DNA of 28,266 bases from an uncultured Solobacterium sp. (GTDB lineage Bacteria > Bacillota_I > Bacilli_A > Erysipelotrichales > Erysipelotrichaceae), in NCBI GenBank assembly GCA_938041275.1, contig CALISH010000100.1, forward strand, positions 1-28,266, in the 5' to 3' direction. Below the pieces are notes generated by a model, which saw only the letters and a list, made by a program, of their open reading frames with translations, was not told the DNA's origin and did not search any database. A program made the translations under genes and the position numbers. Positions 15,376 to 23,847 of this stretch are shown here, in pieces. Every line of letters begins with the position of its first letter. Position 1 is the stretch's first letter.

Positions 15376-17970
15376 ATGACACAAAAGAAAAAGTCATTTT
15401 TGCCTGACTTTGATCATCCGGAAAAAGTCGAACAGCCAGATGAAAAGCAGCGCAAAAAATTACGAAAGAAATATATACGTAAATTACGTTGGCAGAAGAT
15501 CTTAACTGTATTTATGGTTTTGGTCGTCGGCATCTATGTCGTTGGCGGCATCTATGCAGTACGCTATGCAAGTAAACTTTTAAAAGGTATGCCAACGTTA
15601 AATGTAGATGAATTAATTAGTACAGAATCCTCAAAAATCTATGATGGTAACGGCACACTCCTAACGGAAATTGGCACCTACTATCGTGAGAATATCCTAT
15701 ATGAACAAATGCCTGAATCTTTAATTGACGCATTCCTATCCGTCGAAGATTCACGTTTCTTCGAGCATAATGGATTTGACATTCCACGTTTTACGAAGTC
15801 TGTATTAGAAACAGTATTACGTCACAATACACAAGGTGGATCAACCTTCACGATGCAGCTAGTTAAGAATACTTACTTCTCCATCGAAGATGGCGATAAC
15901 AGTACAGAGCGTTCTGCCACCCTTTCCTATAAGGCACAACAGATTGTGCTGAGTATGCAGTTAGAGAAACAACTCAGCAAGAGAGAAATCTTTGAGTTAT
16001 ATGTAAATAAGTTAAACTTTGGTGACCGTATCCGTGGTGTACAAAAAGCTGCCCAATACTACTATGGTAAAAACGCAAGTCAACTTACACTCGCAGAATC
16101 TGCACTACTTGCAGGTATTATCAACTTACCAAATACCTATAACCCATATAACTACCTAGATTATGCAACACAACGTCGTAATAATGTATTAGATCTGATG
16201 CAATATCATGGCTATATTACAAGCGAAGAATGCGCACTAGCCAAATCCATCAAAGTTGAAGATACACTTGTTGGTAAATCTAACTTTAATACAGGTAATA
16301 CACGTTTCGCATCTTATTTAGACGTTGTATTAGATGAAGTACAACGCATGACTGGTCTTGATCCATTATCAACCGGTATGTCAATCTATACCGCATTAGA
16401 TCCAACGATTCAAACCGAGATTGAAGCGATTCAAAATGGCGAAGTCGTTGATTTTGAAAGTGACCTTGTACAGCTTGCAATGATTACCCTCAACAATAAG
16501 AACGGTGAAATCGTTGGTGTTGGTGGAGGTAGAAACTATGGTGGTGATGGTGGATCACGTCTATTAAACCGTGCCCTACAACAATACAAACAGCCAGGTT
16601 CTAGTATCAAACCTGTATTAGAATACGCACTTGCATTTGAATATTTAGGATATTCTTTGGATGAAGTCTTAGTTGATAAACCAATTACCTATCCTGCAGA
16701 ACAACGTGTTCTAGTAAACTATAACGGCAAATATGAGGGTGATGTTACAATCAAGGACGCAATGGCAAACTCCTTAAATACCCCTGCGATCCAAACTCTT
16801 GAGAAAGTTACAGCCAAGATTGGTTCTGATGCGGTTGTCGATTACCTTAAAAAGATTGGTTTTTCACAGGTGAAATATGGCAATTACCACCTATCCTACG
16901 CAATCGGTGGTAATGACTTTACAGCTTCCGTAGCTGAGATGGCAGCTGCACATGCAATGTTAGTAAATTTAGGTGTTTATAACGAACCGCATACCATCCG
17001 TCGTATACAAACTGATGACGGTAATGTATATGAACCACAAAATCAAAATGTTCGTGCACTTTCATCCGGTAGTGCCTACCTTGTAGACCAATTGATGCAA
17101 AATAACGTTAATCAAAACAAGTATTATAACCACATGCAAATATTACAGAGCGGCTATCCAGTATATGCTAAGACTGGTACAACTGACTGGGGCAATGATG
17201 GTTTACAATACGGTATTCCAAGTGGTGCTGCGAAAGACAAGTGGATGATTGCAAGTACATCTCAATACACCAATGCAGTATGGTATGGATTCGACCAAGC
17301 AATCGATGGTGAAATGACATACTTCCCTACTTGGCGAGATTGGAATACACCAGGACAAATCAATCGTCATATGTTAGATATTGAATCCTATATCTCTCCT
17401 GATACAATTGGAGGCGTATCTCAACCAAGTGATGTACAAGATGTCACTTATCTCTATGGTACATATCCACACGTCACAAATGATGGTTCAAATTATGGTG
17501 GCAAGACAATTACCTCGCAAGTATCTTCTAGTGGTTTAAATTACACACCGACACAATACACAAGTTCCTATCGTAACAATAACAGTTATTTAGCAGGCCT
17601 TAACGCTTCTATTTCAAATGGAATTGTGTATATTAATTGGCTAACACAAGATACATGTTCTGGTAGCCGTAATATATCCCTAAAGGATAACTATAACAAC
17701 ATTTCGAAATCTGGAGCTTGTCTTGCGTACAACAGTTTCCTGCAATCATCCGCAAATGGTAAATTCTATGCGGACTTGTATCAGGATGATGTCTATATTA
17801 CTTCCGTAACGAGTAAGACAAACATGTATGCAGGTATCCCAGAATATTTCAAAGGCAAAATCAAAGCCTGTGGTTACTTTGTGACAAGTAGTGGTAAGAA
17901 ATCAGAAACCATCTGTACTGATGCTGGCTATTACGATCCAGACGCTACAGCCGCCAAAGATACAAAATAA
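15376..17970 (+). CDS. Class A penicillin-binding protein (PBP1A family) with extra C-terminal domain
   Basis: A bifunctional peptidoglycan polymerase and crosslinker of 864 residues. A basic cytoplasmic N-terminus and one membrane anchor (about 42-62) precede the GT51 glycosyltransferase with EDSRFFEHNGFD (catalytic Glu124) and GGSTFTMQLVKN (154-165; the usual TQQL is TMQL). The transpeptidase domain has all three motifs: SSIK (Ser409 nucleophile, Lys412), SLN (466-468) and KTGT (599-602). After about residue 690 comes an Asn/Ser/Tyr-rich linker and a final domain of about 130 residues with four cysteines (TCSG, ACLA, ACGY, ICTD), perhaps a disulfide-bonded beta domain. GGAGG precedes the ATG. 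It is cotranscribed with the DegV gene and followed by a terminator. Confidence 0.95.
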   Translation: MTQKKKSFLPDFDHPEKVEQPDEKQRKKLRKKYIRKLRWQKILTVFMVLVVGIYVVGGIYAVRYASKLLKGMPTLNVDELISTESSKIYDGNGTLLTEIGTYYRENILYEQMPESLIDAFLSVEDSRFFEHNGFDIPRFTKSVLETVLRHNTQGGSTFTMQLVKNTYFSIEDGDNSTERSATLSYKAQQIVLSMQLEKQLSKREIFELYVNKLNFGDRIRGVQKAAQYYYGKNASQLTLAESALLAGIINLPNTYNPYNYLDYATQRRNNVLDLMQYHGYITSEECALAKSIKVEDTLVGKSNFNTGNTRFASYLDVVLDEVQRMTGLDPLSTGMSIYTALDPTIQTEIEAIQNGEVVDFESDLVQLAMITLNNKNGEIVGVGGGRNYGGDGGSRLLNRALQQYKQPGSSIKPVLEYALAFEYLGYSLDEVLVDKPITYPAEQRVLVNYNGKYEGDVTIKDAMANSLNTPAIQTLEKVTAKIGSDAVVDYLKKIGFSQVKYGNYHLSYAIGGNDFTASVAEMAAAHAMLVNLGVYNEPHTIRRIQTDDGNVYEPQNQNVRALSSGSAYLVDQLMQNNVNQNKYYNHMQILQSGYPVYAKTGTTDWGNDGLQYGIPSGAAKDKWMIASTSQYTNAVWYGFDQAIDGEMTYFPTWRDWNTPGQINRHMLDIESYISPDTIGGVSQPSDVQDVTYLYGTYPHVTNDGSNYGGKTITSQVSSSGLNYTPTQYTSSYRNNNSYLAGLNASISNGIVYINWLTQDTCSGSRNISLKDNYNNISKSGACLAYNSFLQSSANGKFYADLYQDDVYITSVTSKTNMYAGIPEYFKGKIKACGYFVTSSGKKSETICTDAGYYDPDATAAKDTK

Positions 17971-17976
17971 CCCAAG

Positions 17977-18005
17977 AGAATCTATAGCGATATAGATTCT
18001 TTTTA
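17977..18005 (+). terminator. Terminator after the class A PBP gene
   Basis: AGAATCTATA, GCGA, TATAGATTCT forms a perfect 10-bp stem followed by TTTTTAT on the plus strand. Confidence 0.85.
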
Positions 18006-18010
18006 TGCAC

Positions 18011-18037
18011 AAAAAAGGACATCACACATAGATGTCC
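18011..18037 (-). terminator. Terminator after gpsA
   Basis: On the minus strand GGACATC, a 7-nt loop, GATGTCC and then TTTTTT. It lies 7 nt past the gpsA stop and back to back with the terminator of the convergent PBP gene. Confidence 0.82.
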
Positions 18038-18043
18038 AATGCA

Positions 18044-19033
18044 CTATTCAGCTTTTAAATCTCTTGCCATTAGATCTCTCATAGCATCTAATGGTGCTTT
18101 TCCTTCATAGAGTACTGCATAAACTTCATTTGTGATAGGCATTGAAATATTCCGTTTCTTTGCTTCTTCATAAACAACTTTACATGCAAATACACCTTCT
18201 ACCGTCTTTTTATTTTCTTCCCAGAACTTCTTTGCACCCTGATCTAAACCAATCTGATAACCAGCCATAAAGTTACGGGAATGACGTGATGTACATGTAA
18301 CGATTAAGTCGCCTACACCATCTAGTCCTAAGTAAGTTTCTTGCTTACCACCTAAGGCAACACCATAACGAGTCATTTCCGCAAGACCACGTGTCATAAG
18401 ACCGGCCCTTGCATTATCACCCTGTCCACTACCTTCTAAGATACCACTGGCAATTGCCATAACATTCTTAATCGCAACACCAATTTCAGCACCAATCACA
18501 TCTGAATTACGATATACGCGGAAATATTGATTAGAGAATAAGTGCTGTATCGTCTTAGCAGCTTCTTCGTTATCGCTTACCGCGTTAACTGAAGTCATCA
18601 AACGTAGAATAACTTCTTCAGCGTGCGATGGCCCAATTAAGGATACGATAGCCTTACACTTTTCTTGTGGAACGATCTTAGAAATCACAACACTCAAACG
18701 TTCATGTGTAACAGGGTGGAAACCTTTTGCTACATTGATTATAATCGCTGGCTTTGTTAGATGTTGACTAGCTTTTGTAAGTACTTCTTCGAGTGCTATT
18801 GTCGGAACTGCCGCTAATACTACATCTGCATTTGCTACAACAGATAAATCTGTACTTGCATGAATGTCATGATTGATTTCTGTTTCAAAAAACTTTGTAT
18901 TGTGATGATTTACTTCGATATCTTTAACTTCACACGGATCAATACCCCACATAATAACTTCTTGTTGATTATCTGCCAAAACCTGCGCTAGAGCTGTACC
19001 CCAGCTACCTGTTCCTAATACACATATTTTCAT
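18044..19033 (-). CDS. gpsA: Glycerol-3-phosphate dehydrogenase [NAD(P)+]
   Basis: This cytosolic enzyme reduces dihydroxyacetone phosphate to sn-glycerol 3-phosphate, the backbone for phospholipids. The 329 residues match the family length. The N-terminal Rossmann domain has LGTGSWGTALAQVLA (GxGxxG, residues 7-12). NVAKGF, IGPSHAEEV and the catalytic-lysine segment AIKNVMAIASG follow. The C-terminal helical domain has GLDGVGDLIVTCTS and SRNFMAG. Its ATG overlaps the der stop by 4 nt (ATGA), so translation is coupled. It ends the operon headed by the coiled-coil membrane protein gene. Confidence 0.96.
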   Translation of the reverse strand: MKICVLGTGSWGTALAQVLADNQQEVIMWGIDPCEVKDIEVNHHNTKFFETEINHDIHASTDLSVVANADVVLAAVPTIALEEVLTKASQHLTKPAIIINVAKGFHPVTHERLSVVISKIVPQEKCKAIVSLIGPSHAEEVILRLMTSVNAVSDNEEAAKTIQHLFSNQYFRVYRNSDVIGAEIGVAIKNVMAIASGILEGSGQGDNARAGLMTRGLAEMTRYGVALGGKQETYLGLDGVGDLIVTCTSRHSRNFMAGYQIGLDQGAKKFWEENKKTVEGVFACKVVYEEAKKRNISMPITNEVYAVLYEGKAPLDAMRDLMARDLKAE

Positions 19034-20343
19034 TCGGATACCTTCTTTCTAACAACAATACGAATTGGTGTACCACTAAAATCAAATGCTTGACGTAATG
19101 AATTCTCTAAGAATCGTTCATACGTAAAGTGCATGAGTCGTGGATCATTACAGGAAAGTACAAATGTTGGTGGTTGAATTGATACCTGTGTACCGTAGTA
19201 TACACGGAAACGTTTTCCATTACGAGCTGGAGCTGGTGTTGTAATCTGTGTATCTGTAATTACCTCATTAAGAATATTTGTAGCGATACGACGGCAAGAA
19301 TTTTCATATACTTGATCAACGACTGGAATAATTGTATCTACTCTTTGATGTGTTAGAGCACTTACAAATACGATAGGCGCATAACTTAGATACGCAAATT
19401 CAATACGAATACGCTCAATAAACGCATTCATTGTCTTATCATCCTTCTCAACAGCATCCCACTTATTGACAACGATGACGATTGGCTTCCCTGCTTCACA
19501 TGCATATCCTGCAACATGCTTATCTTGTTCACGGATACCTGCTTCACCATCGATAACAAATAAAGCCACATCACAACGTTCGATCGCTGTCATCGCTCTT
19601 AGTACAGAATACTTTTCAACAGATTCATATACCTTGCCACGCTTACGAATACCTGCTGTATCAACAATAACATATGGTTTTCCTTCATAAACAAATGGTG
19701 TATCTACCGCATCACGCGTCGTACCCTGTACGTTAGAAACAATGGAGCGTTTTTCCTTTAGGATTGCATTTACGAGTGAAGATTTACCAACATTTGGTTC
19801 ACCAATAACAGCGATATGAATACCTGTATGCTTATCTTCTTTATCCTCTTCAGGCATCAAGCGTAAACATTCATCTAACACATCACCAATACCAATACCG
19901 TGTACACCAGATACAGCAATTGGATCACCTAAACCAAGGTTATAAAACTCATAGATATTCATCATACGAGTTGAATCATCAATCATATTTACTGCAAGAA
20001 CAACCGGCTTTGTCTGTTTCTGTAAGATACCTGCAATATAGGAATCATCATCTGTCATACCCATCTTACCGTTTACAACAAAAAGGATAACATCCGCTTC
20101 ATTCATCGCAATTTGTACCTGTGCACGAATTTCTTCTTGATATGGTTGATCCGCTAATTGGATACCACCTGTATCAATGAGTTGGAATTTCTTTCCAGTC
20201 CATTCACCTGTTGTATAAATACGGTCACGTGTTACACCAGGAAAATCCTCAACGATAGATACACGAGAACCCGCAATACGATTAAAAATTGTTGATTTTC
20301 CAACATTCGGACGACCAACAATTGCGATTACTCCACTATGCAT
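19030..20343 (-). CDS. der: Ribosome-assembly GTPase Der (EngA)
   Basis: A 437-residue GTPase for 50S subunit maturation, with the tandem G-domain layout unique to this family. Domain 1 has GRPNVGKST (10-18), DTGG and NMID. Domain 2 has GEPNVGKSS (about 180), DTAGIRKRG and NKWD. A C-terminal KH-like domain follows (RFRVYYGTQVSIQPPTFVLSCNDP). The ATG shares a base with the cmk stop (TAATG). In Bacillus an S1-domain gene sits between cmk and der; here the two genes touch directly. Confidence 0.97.
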   Translation of the reverse strand: MHSGVIAIVGRPNVGKSTIFNRIAGSRVSIVEDFPGVTRDRIYTTGEWTGKKFQLIDTGGIQLADQPYQEEIRAQVQIAMNEADVILFVVNGKMGMTDDDSYIAGILQKQTKPVVLAVNMIDDSTRMMNIYEFYNLGLGDPIAVSGVHGIGIGDVLDECLRLMPEEDKEDKHTGIHIAVIGEPNVGKSSLVNAILKEKRSIVSNVQGTTRDAVDTPFVYEGKPYVIVDTAGIRKRGKVYESVEKYSVLRAMTAIERCDVALFVIDGEAGIREQDKHVAGYACEAGKPIVIVVNKWDAVEKDDKTMNAFIERIRIEFAYLSYAPIVFVSALTHQRVDTIIPVVDQVYENSCRRIATNILNEVITDTQITTPAPARNGKRFRVYYGTQVSIQPPTFVLSCNDPRLMHFTYERFLENSLRQAFDFSGTPIRIVVRKKVSE

Positions 20344-21017
20344 TACAAAACCTCCTTTTCAATAAAAGGCTTAGCAAGATCATAGATACGTTCTGTCACT
20401 TCTTCAATTGACATATCACTTGTGTCAATTTCAACCGCATCATCCGCTTTCTTAAGTGGCGAATTGGCACGTGTCATATCTTGTAAATCACGTTCTGCGA
20501 TTTCCTTCGCTATTTCTTCGATACTTCCAGTCGGAATATTCTTAGCAATATTCTGATCATATCTACGCTTCGCACGGGCCATTGGGGTGGCTGTCATATA
20601 GATCTTTACTTCCGCATCTGTTAAAACGACAGTTCCAATATCGCGGCCATCCATAATGAAGCCCTTTTCCTTTGCCATTTCTTGTTGGCGTGCAACAAGC
20701 ATACGGCGTACATTTGCCAACTTAGATACAAGACTTGCTGCTAGGCTTATCTCATTCGTACGAATTTTATCTGATATGTCTTCGCCATCTAAGAAGATAG
20801 AACCATCCGTCAATAATTGAATCTTCGTATGTTCTAGCATCTCACATACAGCTTCTTCATCTTCTAAACTAATATGATTTTGTAAAGCCTTATATGCAGT
20901 ACTACGATACATCGCACCTGTATCTAAATGTACATAATTTAATTTCTTTGCTAGACACTTAGCAATGGTACTTTTACCCGCTGCTCCAGGTCCATCAATC
21001 GCAATATTTATCTTCAT
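20343..21017 (-). CDS. cmk: Cytidylate kinase
   Basis: This enzyme phosphorylates CMP and dCMP to the diphosphates, recycling nucleotides from RNA and lipid turnover. The 224-residue protein starts MKINIAIDGPGAAGKST, with the P-loop at residues 9-17. It continues with the NMP-binding LDTGAMYRS, the central MDGRDIGTVVL motif and the AKRRYDQ lid segment. I chose the ATG at 21017, preceded by TAGGG and one base after the stop of the upstream gene. A GTG at 21032 is in frame but lies inside the upstream gene and is less likely. Confidence 0.96.
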   Translation of the reverse strand: MKINIAIDGPGAAGKSTIAKCLAKKLNYVHLDTGAMYRSTAYKALQNHISLEDEEAVCEMLEHTKIQLLTDGSIFLDGEDISDKIRTNEISLAASLVSKLANVRRMLVARQQEMAKEKGFIMDGRDIGTVVLTDAEVKIYMTATPMARAKRRYDQNIAKNIPTGSIEEIAKEIAERDLQDMTRANSPLKKADDAVEIDTSDMSIEEVTERIYDLAKPFIEKEVL

Positions 21018-21018
21018 C

Positions 21019-22179
21019 TTATGCCCTACCACTATTCATTACAATGCCATAAACTGCTAGTAATAATAAGATTACAAGCAATAGAATTAGCACAACAACC
21101 ACAATATTCAACACATGGTTTGTATACTGCATCTTCTCATTCACATCCGTTAGATTTGCTTCATAGTTGTCCAATTGAACACGCATCTGTGTTGTTTCAT
21201 TCAATAGGCGTTGATTTGTACTTTCATAATTCTCCGTCTTTCTCGGAAACATCGCAAACGCATCATCATTAGTTGTCTGACTTGTTTGTGCTTCTCTACG
21301 TGGTTCTTGTGGATTCATTAAATCACCAAATGCATCACTAAATTGCGCAGTATTTTCAAGTGGTGGAAAACTAGTTGTATTCTGACTCATATAGTCTCTA
21401 GAATCCATATGACTAACACGTGGTGTAAAAGCAGGAATCTCTGGAAGAGAATTGTCTGGATTCGATCTCTTCTCATTCATTAAATTCTTTACTTCTGCTA
21501 TGATGTCTTCTTTTGTAAGACTCATTGGATCATTAATATGGTTGTTATCACCTGTATAAGGTACATCAAACAGATTATCCTGCTTTGATGGAGTTACAGG
21601 TTTTGCGGGTTGAGATGTACGTTGTTTATTTGATGACATAAATGGAATGTCAGTTGTTCCTGTACTATTAGAATATGGCTTTTTCACAGGCTCTTTACGT
21701 GCTTGTTGAATCTTCTTATTCGCAATGGAATCACCCTTGATCTTACGTAAGATATCCATGGATGTATTTTCTAAAGAAGAATTTCCCTGTTCGATATTAT
21801 ATTGTTTTACTTCACGAATATACTGATCTAGATAGTCATTATCATATCCCGCTAAGTCATTTACTGTCGTAAAAGCACCAGCCTCAAAGTTTGCCAATGT
21901 TGGTGCTGGCTCTTCATGACCAAAAGAAGTGACTGGTTCAGAAATCACTGGTTTAGCAGGTTCTACATCTTTGATTGGTGCACTTACGCGACGATGAACA
22001 CCTTCGTTAGCACTCTCTGTATAATCCCCACTTCTGTGGAAATTATTCGCATCGATCTGATTCAATCTCTTTTGAAAACGAGATAATTCTTTGGTTGTTG
22101 TTACGTCGTTACTATCTAAATCTTGCGCAATTTTCTCGCGCAAATCTTTATATTTCTTAATACGTGATAATTCAGCCAT
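21019..22179 (-). CDS. Unknown protein: long disordered cytoplasmic region, coiled coil, C-terminal membrane anchor
   Basis: I do not recognise this 386-residue protein. It begins with a short basic helix (MAELSRIKKYKDLREKIAQDL) and continues through about 270 residues rich in Ser, Thr, Pro, Asn and Gln, probably disordered. A coiled-coil stretch follows (about 305-350, ENYESTNQRLLNETTQMRVQLDNYE). It ends in one strongly hydrophobic segment (about 354-380, LNIVVVVLILLLVILLLLAVYGIV) and a six-residue tail. It is therefore probably tail-anchored, with most of the chain in the cytoplasm. That layout, at the head of a cmk-der-gpsA operon, could suit a division or envelope scaffold, but this is speculation. 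GGGAG precedes the chosen ATG; a TTG at 22194 is the alternative start. Confidence 0.7.
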   Translation of the reverse strand: MAELSRIKKYKDLREKIAQDLDSNDVTTTKELSRFQKRLNQIDANNFHRSGDYTESANEGVHRRVSAPIKDVEPAKPVISEPVTSFGHEEPAPTLANFEAGAFTTVNDLAGYDNDYLDQYIREVKQYNIEQGNSSLENTSMDILRKIKGDSIANKKIQQARKEPVKKPYSNSTGTTDIPFMSSNKQRTSQPAKPVTPSKQDNLFDVPYTGDNNHINDPMSLTKEDIIAEVKNLMNEKRSNPDNSLPEIPAFTPRVSHMDSRDYMSQNTTSFPPLENTAQFSDAFGDLMNPQEPRREAQTSQTTNDDAFAMFPRKTENYESTNQRLLNETTQMRVQLDNYEANLTDVNEKMQYTNHVLNIVVVVLILLLVILLLLAVYGIVMNSGRA

Positions 22180-22205
22180 ATGTACATCTCCCAATAAACA
22201 GAAAT

Positions 22206-22234
22206 ATTATACCATATCCGTATTTATTTCACTT
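22206..22234 (-). promoter_or_regulatory. Promoter of the coiled-coil/cmk/der/gpsA operon
   Basis: On the minus strand TGGTATAAT provides an extended -10 (TATAAT at 22211-22206). The -35 region has only a weak match (AGTGAA-like) at 17 nt. The predicted start near 22199 leaves a 20-nt leader with GGGAG. Confidence 0.5.
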
Positions 22235-22266
22235 ACTCGCTTAGATATTTTTATTATTTGCATATG

Positions 22267-22292
22267 AAAAAAGGCGTATTATCACGCCTTTT
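22267..22292 (-). terminator. Terminator after ribU
   Basis: On the minus strand AAAAGGCGT, GATAAT, ACGCCTTTT forms a 9-bp stem followed by further Ts, 16 nt beyond the ribU stop. Confidence 0.85.
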
Positions 22293-22307
22293 CACTGAAT
22301 TTTCAGA

Positions 22308-22910
22308 TTAATGCAAAAAACCTGAGATACGCTTGTACAGTAGTCTTGTGATGACACTTACAACAAAGCCCTTGATTAAGTTAAATGGTAATACGCAAAC
22401 AAAGAGTAATCCCCATACACTCTTAATAAATGGGAAAATTGCTGATCCCATCTTAACAAATGCGTCAATAGGCATTCCATATAGTGTTGAATAGAACGGT
22501 AATAGCACAAAATAATTCGCTAGAATACCAACAGCAGCCATTACAAGTGTACCCACTACCATACCAATTAAAGCACTTCTCTTAGACTTCTGCTTACGGT
22601 AAATAATCGCAGCAGGCACAGTAAATGCAACACCGATAATGAAGTTTGCAAGTTCACCTACAAACATTGTCTGTGTAGGTTTAAATAATAACTTCAAGAT
22701 GATTTTGATTGCTTCAATCAGAACTGCTGCCCATGGCCCAAACGCAAATCCACCAATCAATACACTGACTTCACTAAAATCTAACTTGTAAAAGTTAGGA
22801 GCGATAAATAGTAACGGAAAATCAAATAGCATCAGCACAAACGCTACCGCACTGAGGACCGCTACATTCGCAATAAATTTTGTTGTTAAAACTTTCTTAC
22901 TTCCTGACAT
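22308..22910 (-). CDS. ribU: Riboflavin transporter RibU, ECF substrate-binding component
   Basis: The membrane S-component of an energy-coupling-factor transporter for riboflavin. The 200-residue protein has about six hydrophobic segments. Family features are the N-terminal basic helix KVLTTKFIANVAVLSAVAFVL, the FYKLDFSEVSVLIGGFAFGPWAA block that shapes the vitamin site and contains the conserved LDFS, and NFIIG. It needs the shared EcfA/EcfA'/EcfT module, which is not in this window. The ATG at 22910 follows AAGGAG at 8 nt. Control by the FMN riboswitch directly upstream supports the substrate assignment strongly. Confidence 0.95.
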   Translation of the reverse strand: MSGSKKVLTTKFIANVAVLSAVAFVLMLFDFPLLFIAPNFYKLDFSEVSVLIGGFAFGPWAAVLIEAIKIILKLLFKPTQTMFVGELANFIIGVAFTVPAAIIYRKQKSKRSALIGMVVGTLVMAAVGILANYFVLLPFYSTLYGMPIDAFVKMGSAIFPFIKSVWGLLFVCVLPFNLIKGFVVSVITRLLYKRISGFLH

Positions 22911-22929
22911 GGTTTCATCTCCTTGCCTC

Positions 22930-22962
22930 AAAATAAAAGAGGCTATCTAAGATAACACCTCG
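22930..22962 (-). terminator. Expression-platform terminator of the FMN riboswitch
   Basis: On the minus strand GAGG-TGT-TATC, TTA, GATA-G-CCTC folds with one internal loop and is followed by TTTTATTTT, ending just before the ribU ribosome binding site. Its 3' arm GCCTC could instead pair with GAGGC next to the AAGGAG site, giving a competing hairpin. Confidence 0.6.
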
Positions 22963-22992
22963 GGTAAAAATTGATGATGAAAAAACATTTTA

Positions 22993-23100
22993 CTCTTCCA
23001 TCCAGACTGTACTGTCGCCATCGGAATTGCACCGATTCAACCTTTCGGTTCGCGGGGTATACCGCCGGTCGGGAATTGCACCCTGCCCTGAGTTTTATCT
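22993..23100 (-). ncRNA. FMN riboswitch (RFN element) upstream of ribU
   Basis: The minus strand contains the conserved RFN blocks in order: CAGGGCAGGGTGCAATTCCC, GACCGGCGGTA, CCCGCGAACCGAAAGG, ATCGGTGCAATTCCGAT, GGCGACAGT and ACAGTCTGGATGGAAGAG. These make the six-stem FMN aptamer. Bound FMN should favour the terminator downstream and turn ribU off when flavin is plentiful. Confidence 0.97.
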
Positions 23101-23105
23101 TCTTT

Positions 23106-23111
23106 AGTATA
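23106..23111 (-). promoter_or_regulatory. Candidate -10 box for the riboswitch/ribU transcript
   Basis: TATACT on the minus strand, within TGGTATATACT, lies just upstream of the aptamer where the transcript should start. No convincing -35 is seen at 16-18 nt. Confidence 0.35.
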
Positions 23112-23143
23112 TACCACTTTATTTACACTTACCAGTAAAAAGA

Positions 23144-23163
23144 AAGAAGGATTTCTCCTTCTT
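23144..23163 (-). terminator. Terminator of the multi-pass membrane protein gene
   Basis: On the minus strand AAGAAGGA, GAAA, TCCTTCTT is an 8-bp stem with a stable tetraloop, followed by TCTTTTT. It overlaps the stop codon of the gene ending at 23162. Confidence 0.75.
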
Positions 23164-23824
23164 AGATATTTAATAATGTTTTTAGCATCTCCACTGTGCT
23201 TTGCATTGTAAGTGGAATATAGAAGTATGCAGTACAAATAAATCCAGCGACTACTATCATCAGAACAATCATCTGTGCACTTGTCGCAAATGGCGCAGAC
23301 TTAATATATGCCTGAATACGTAGATATACACCAGCCACCATACCAAGAGCACCTAACAAAAACCCAACTAACATAGACTTCGATAACAATAGAATCGCAA
23401 GAATATACATCACTGTTGGAAGTAAACTTGCGATAGAAGTTAATGACGCAAGTTGATGACGATAGTTATAAGATACCTTGATATTTGCGATATAGCCACT
23501 AATTACCAAATAGATTCCTTCATATAAGATGAATAAGAATGCTAGTTTTAAAGACATGATAAATGTGTCACTAAAATTCATTCTAGTAAACCCAAAAGGT
23601 GAAAGATTAATATAACTAGCAAGCATTGCAGATAAGAAATACGCAAACGCAATCCAATGGATTGAATTACGAATCGCAACACCTATGAACATCATGAAGT
23701 CATCGTGGTTTTTCGCAAGACGATCAATCGCATACGCTGGGAATAACAGTCTTGTTAAGAAGTCTGTCTTTGCAGTACTTATGTCTCTATCTGCTTCCGC
23801 AATCAGTCTTTCTTTTCGCGTCAT
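23162..23824 (-). CDS. Multi-pass membrane protein of unknown function
   Basis: A 220-residue protein with a charged N-terminus (MTRKERLIAEADRDISTAKTD) and about five to six hydrophobic segments (roughly residues 43-68, 88-110, 128-150, 152-170, 183-205). The general layout, a short soluble start then five or six helices with YNYRHQLASLTSIASLLP between, recalls Yip1-like small membrane proteins, but I see no diagnostic motif and do not assign a family. It starts 23 nt after the preceding helical-protein gene. No good Shine-Dalgarno is seen, so translation may depend on coupling to that gene. A terminator separates it from ribU. Confidence 0.65.
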   Translation of the reverse strand: MTRKERLIAEADRDISTAKTDFLTRLLFPAYAIDRLAKNHDDFMMFIGVAIRNSIHWIAFAYFLSAMLASYINLSPFGFTRMNFSDTFIMSLKLAFLFILYEGIYLVISGYIANIKVSYNYRHQLASLTSIASLLPTVMYILAILLLSKSMLVGFLLGALGMVAGVYLRIQAYIKSAPFATSAQMIVLMIVVAGFICTAYFYIPLTMQSTVEMLKTLLNI

Positions 23825-23847
23825 CTTAATAGGCTTAGACTTTTCTT

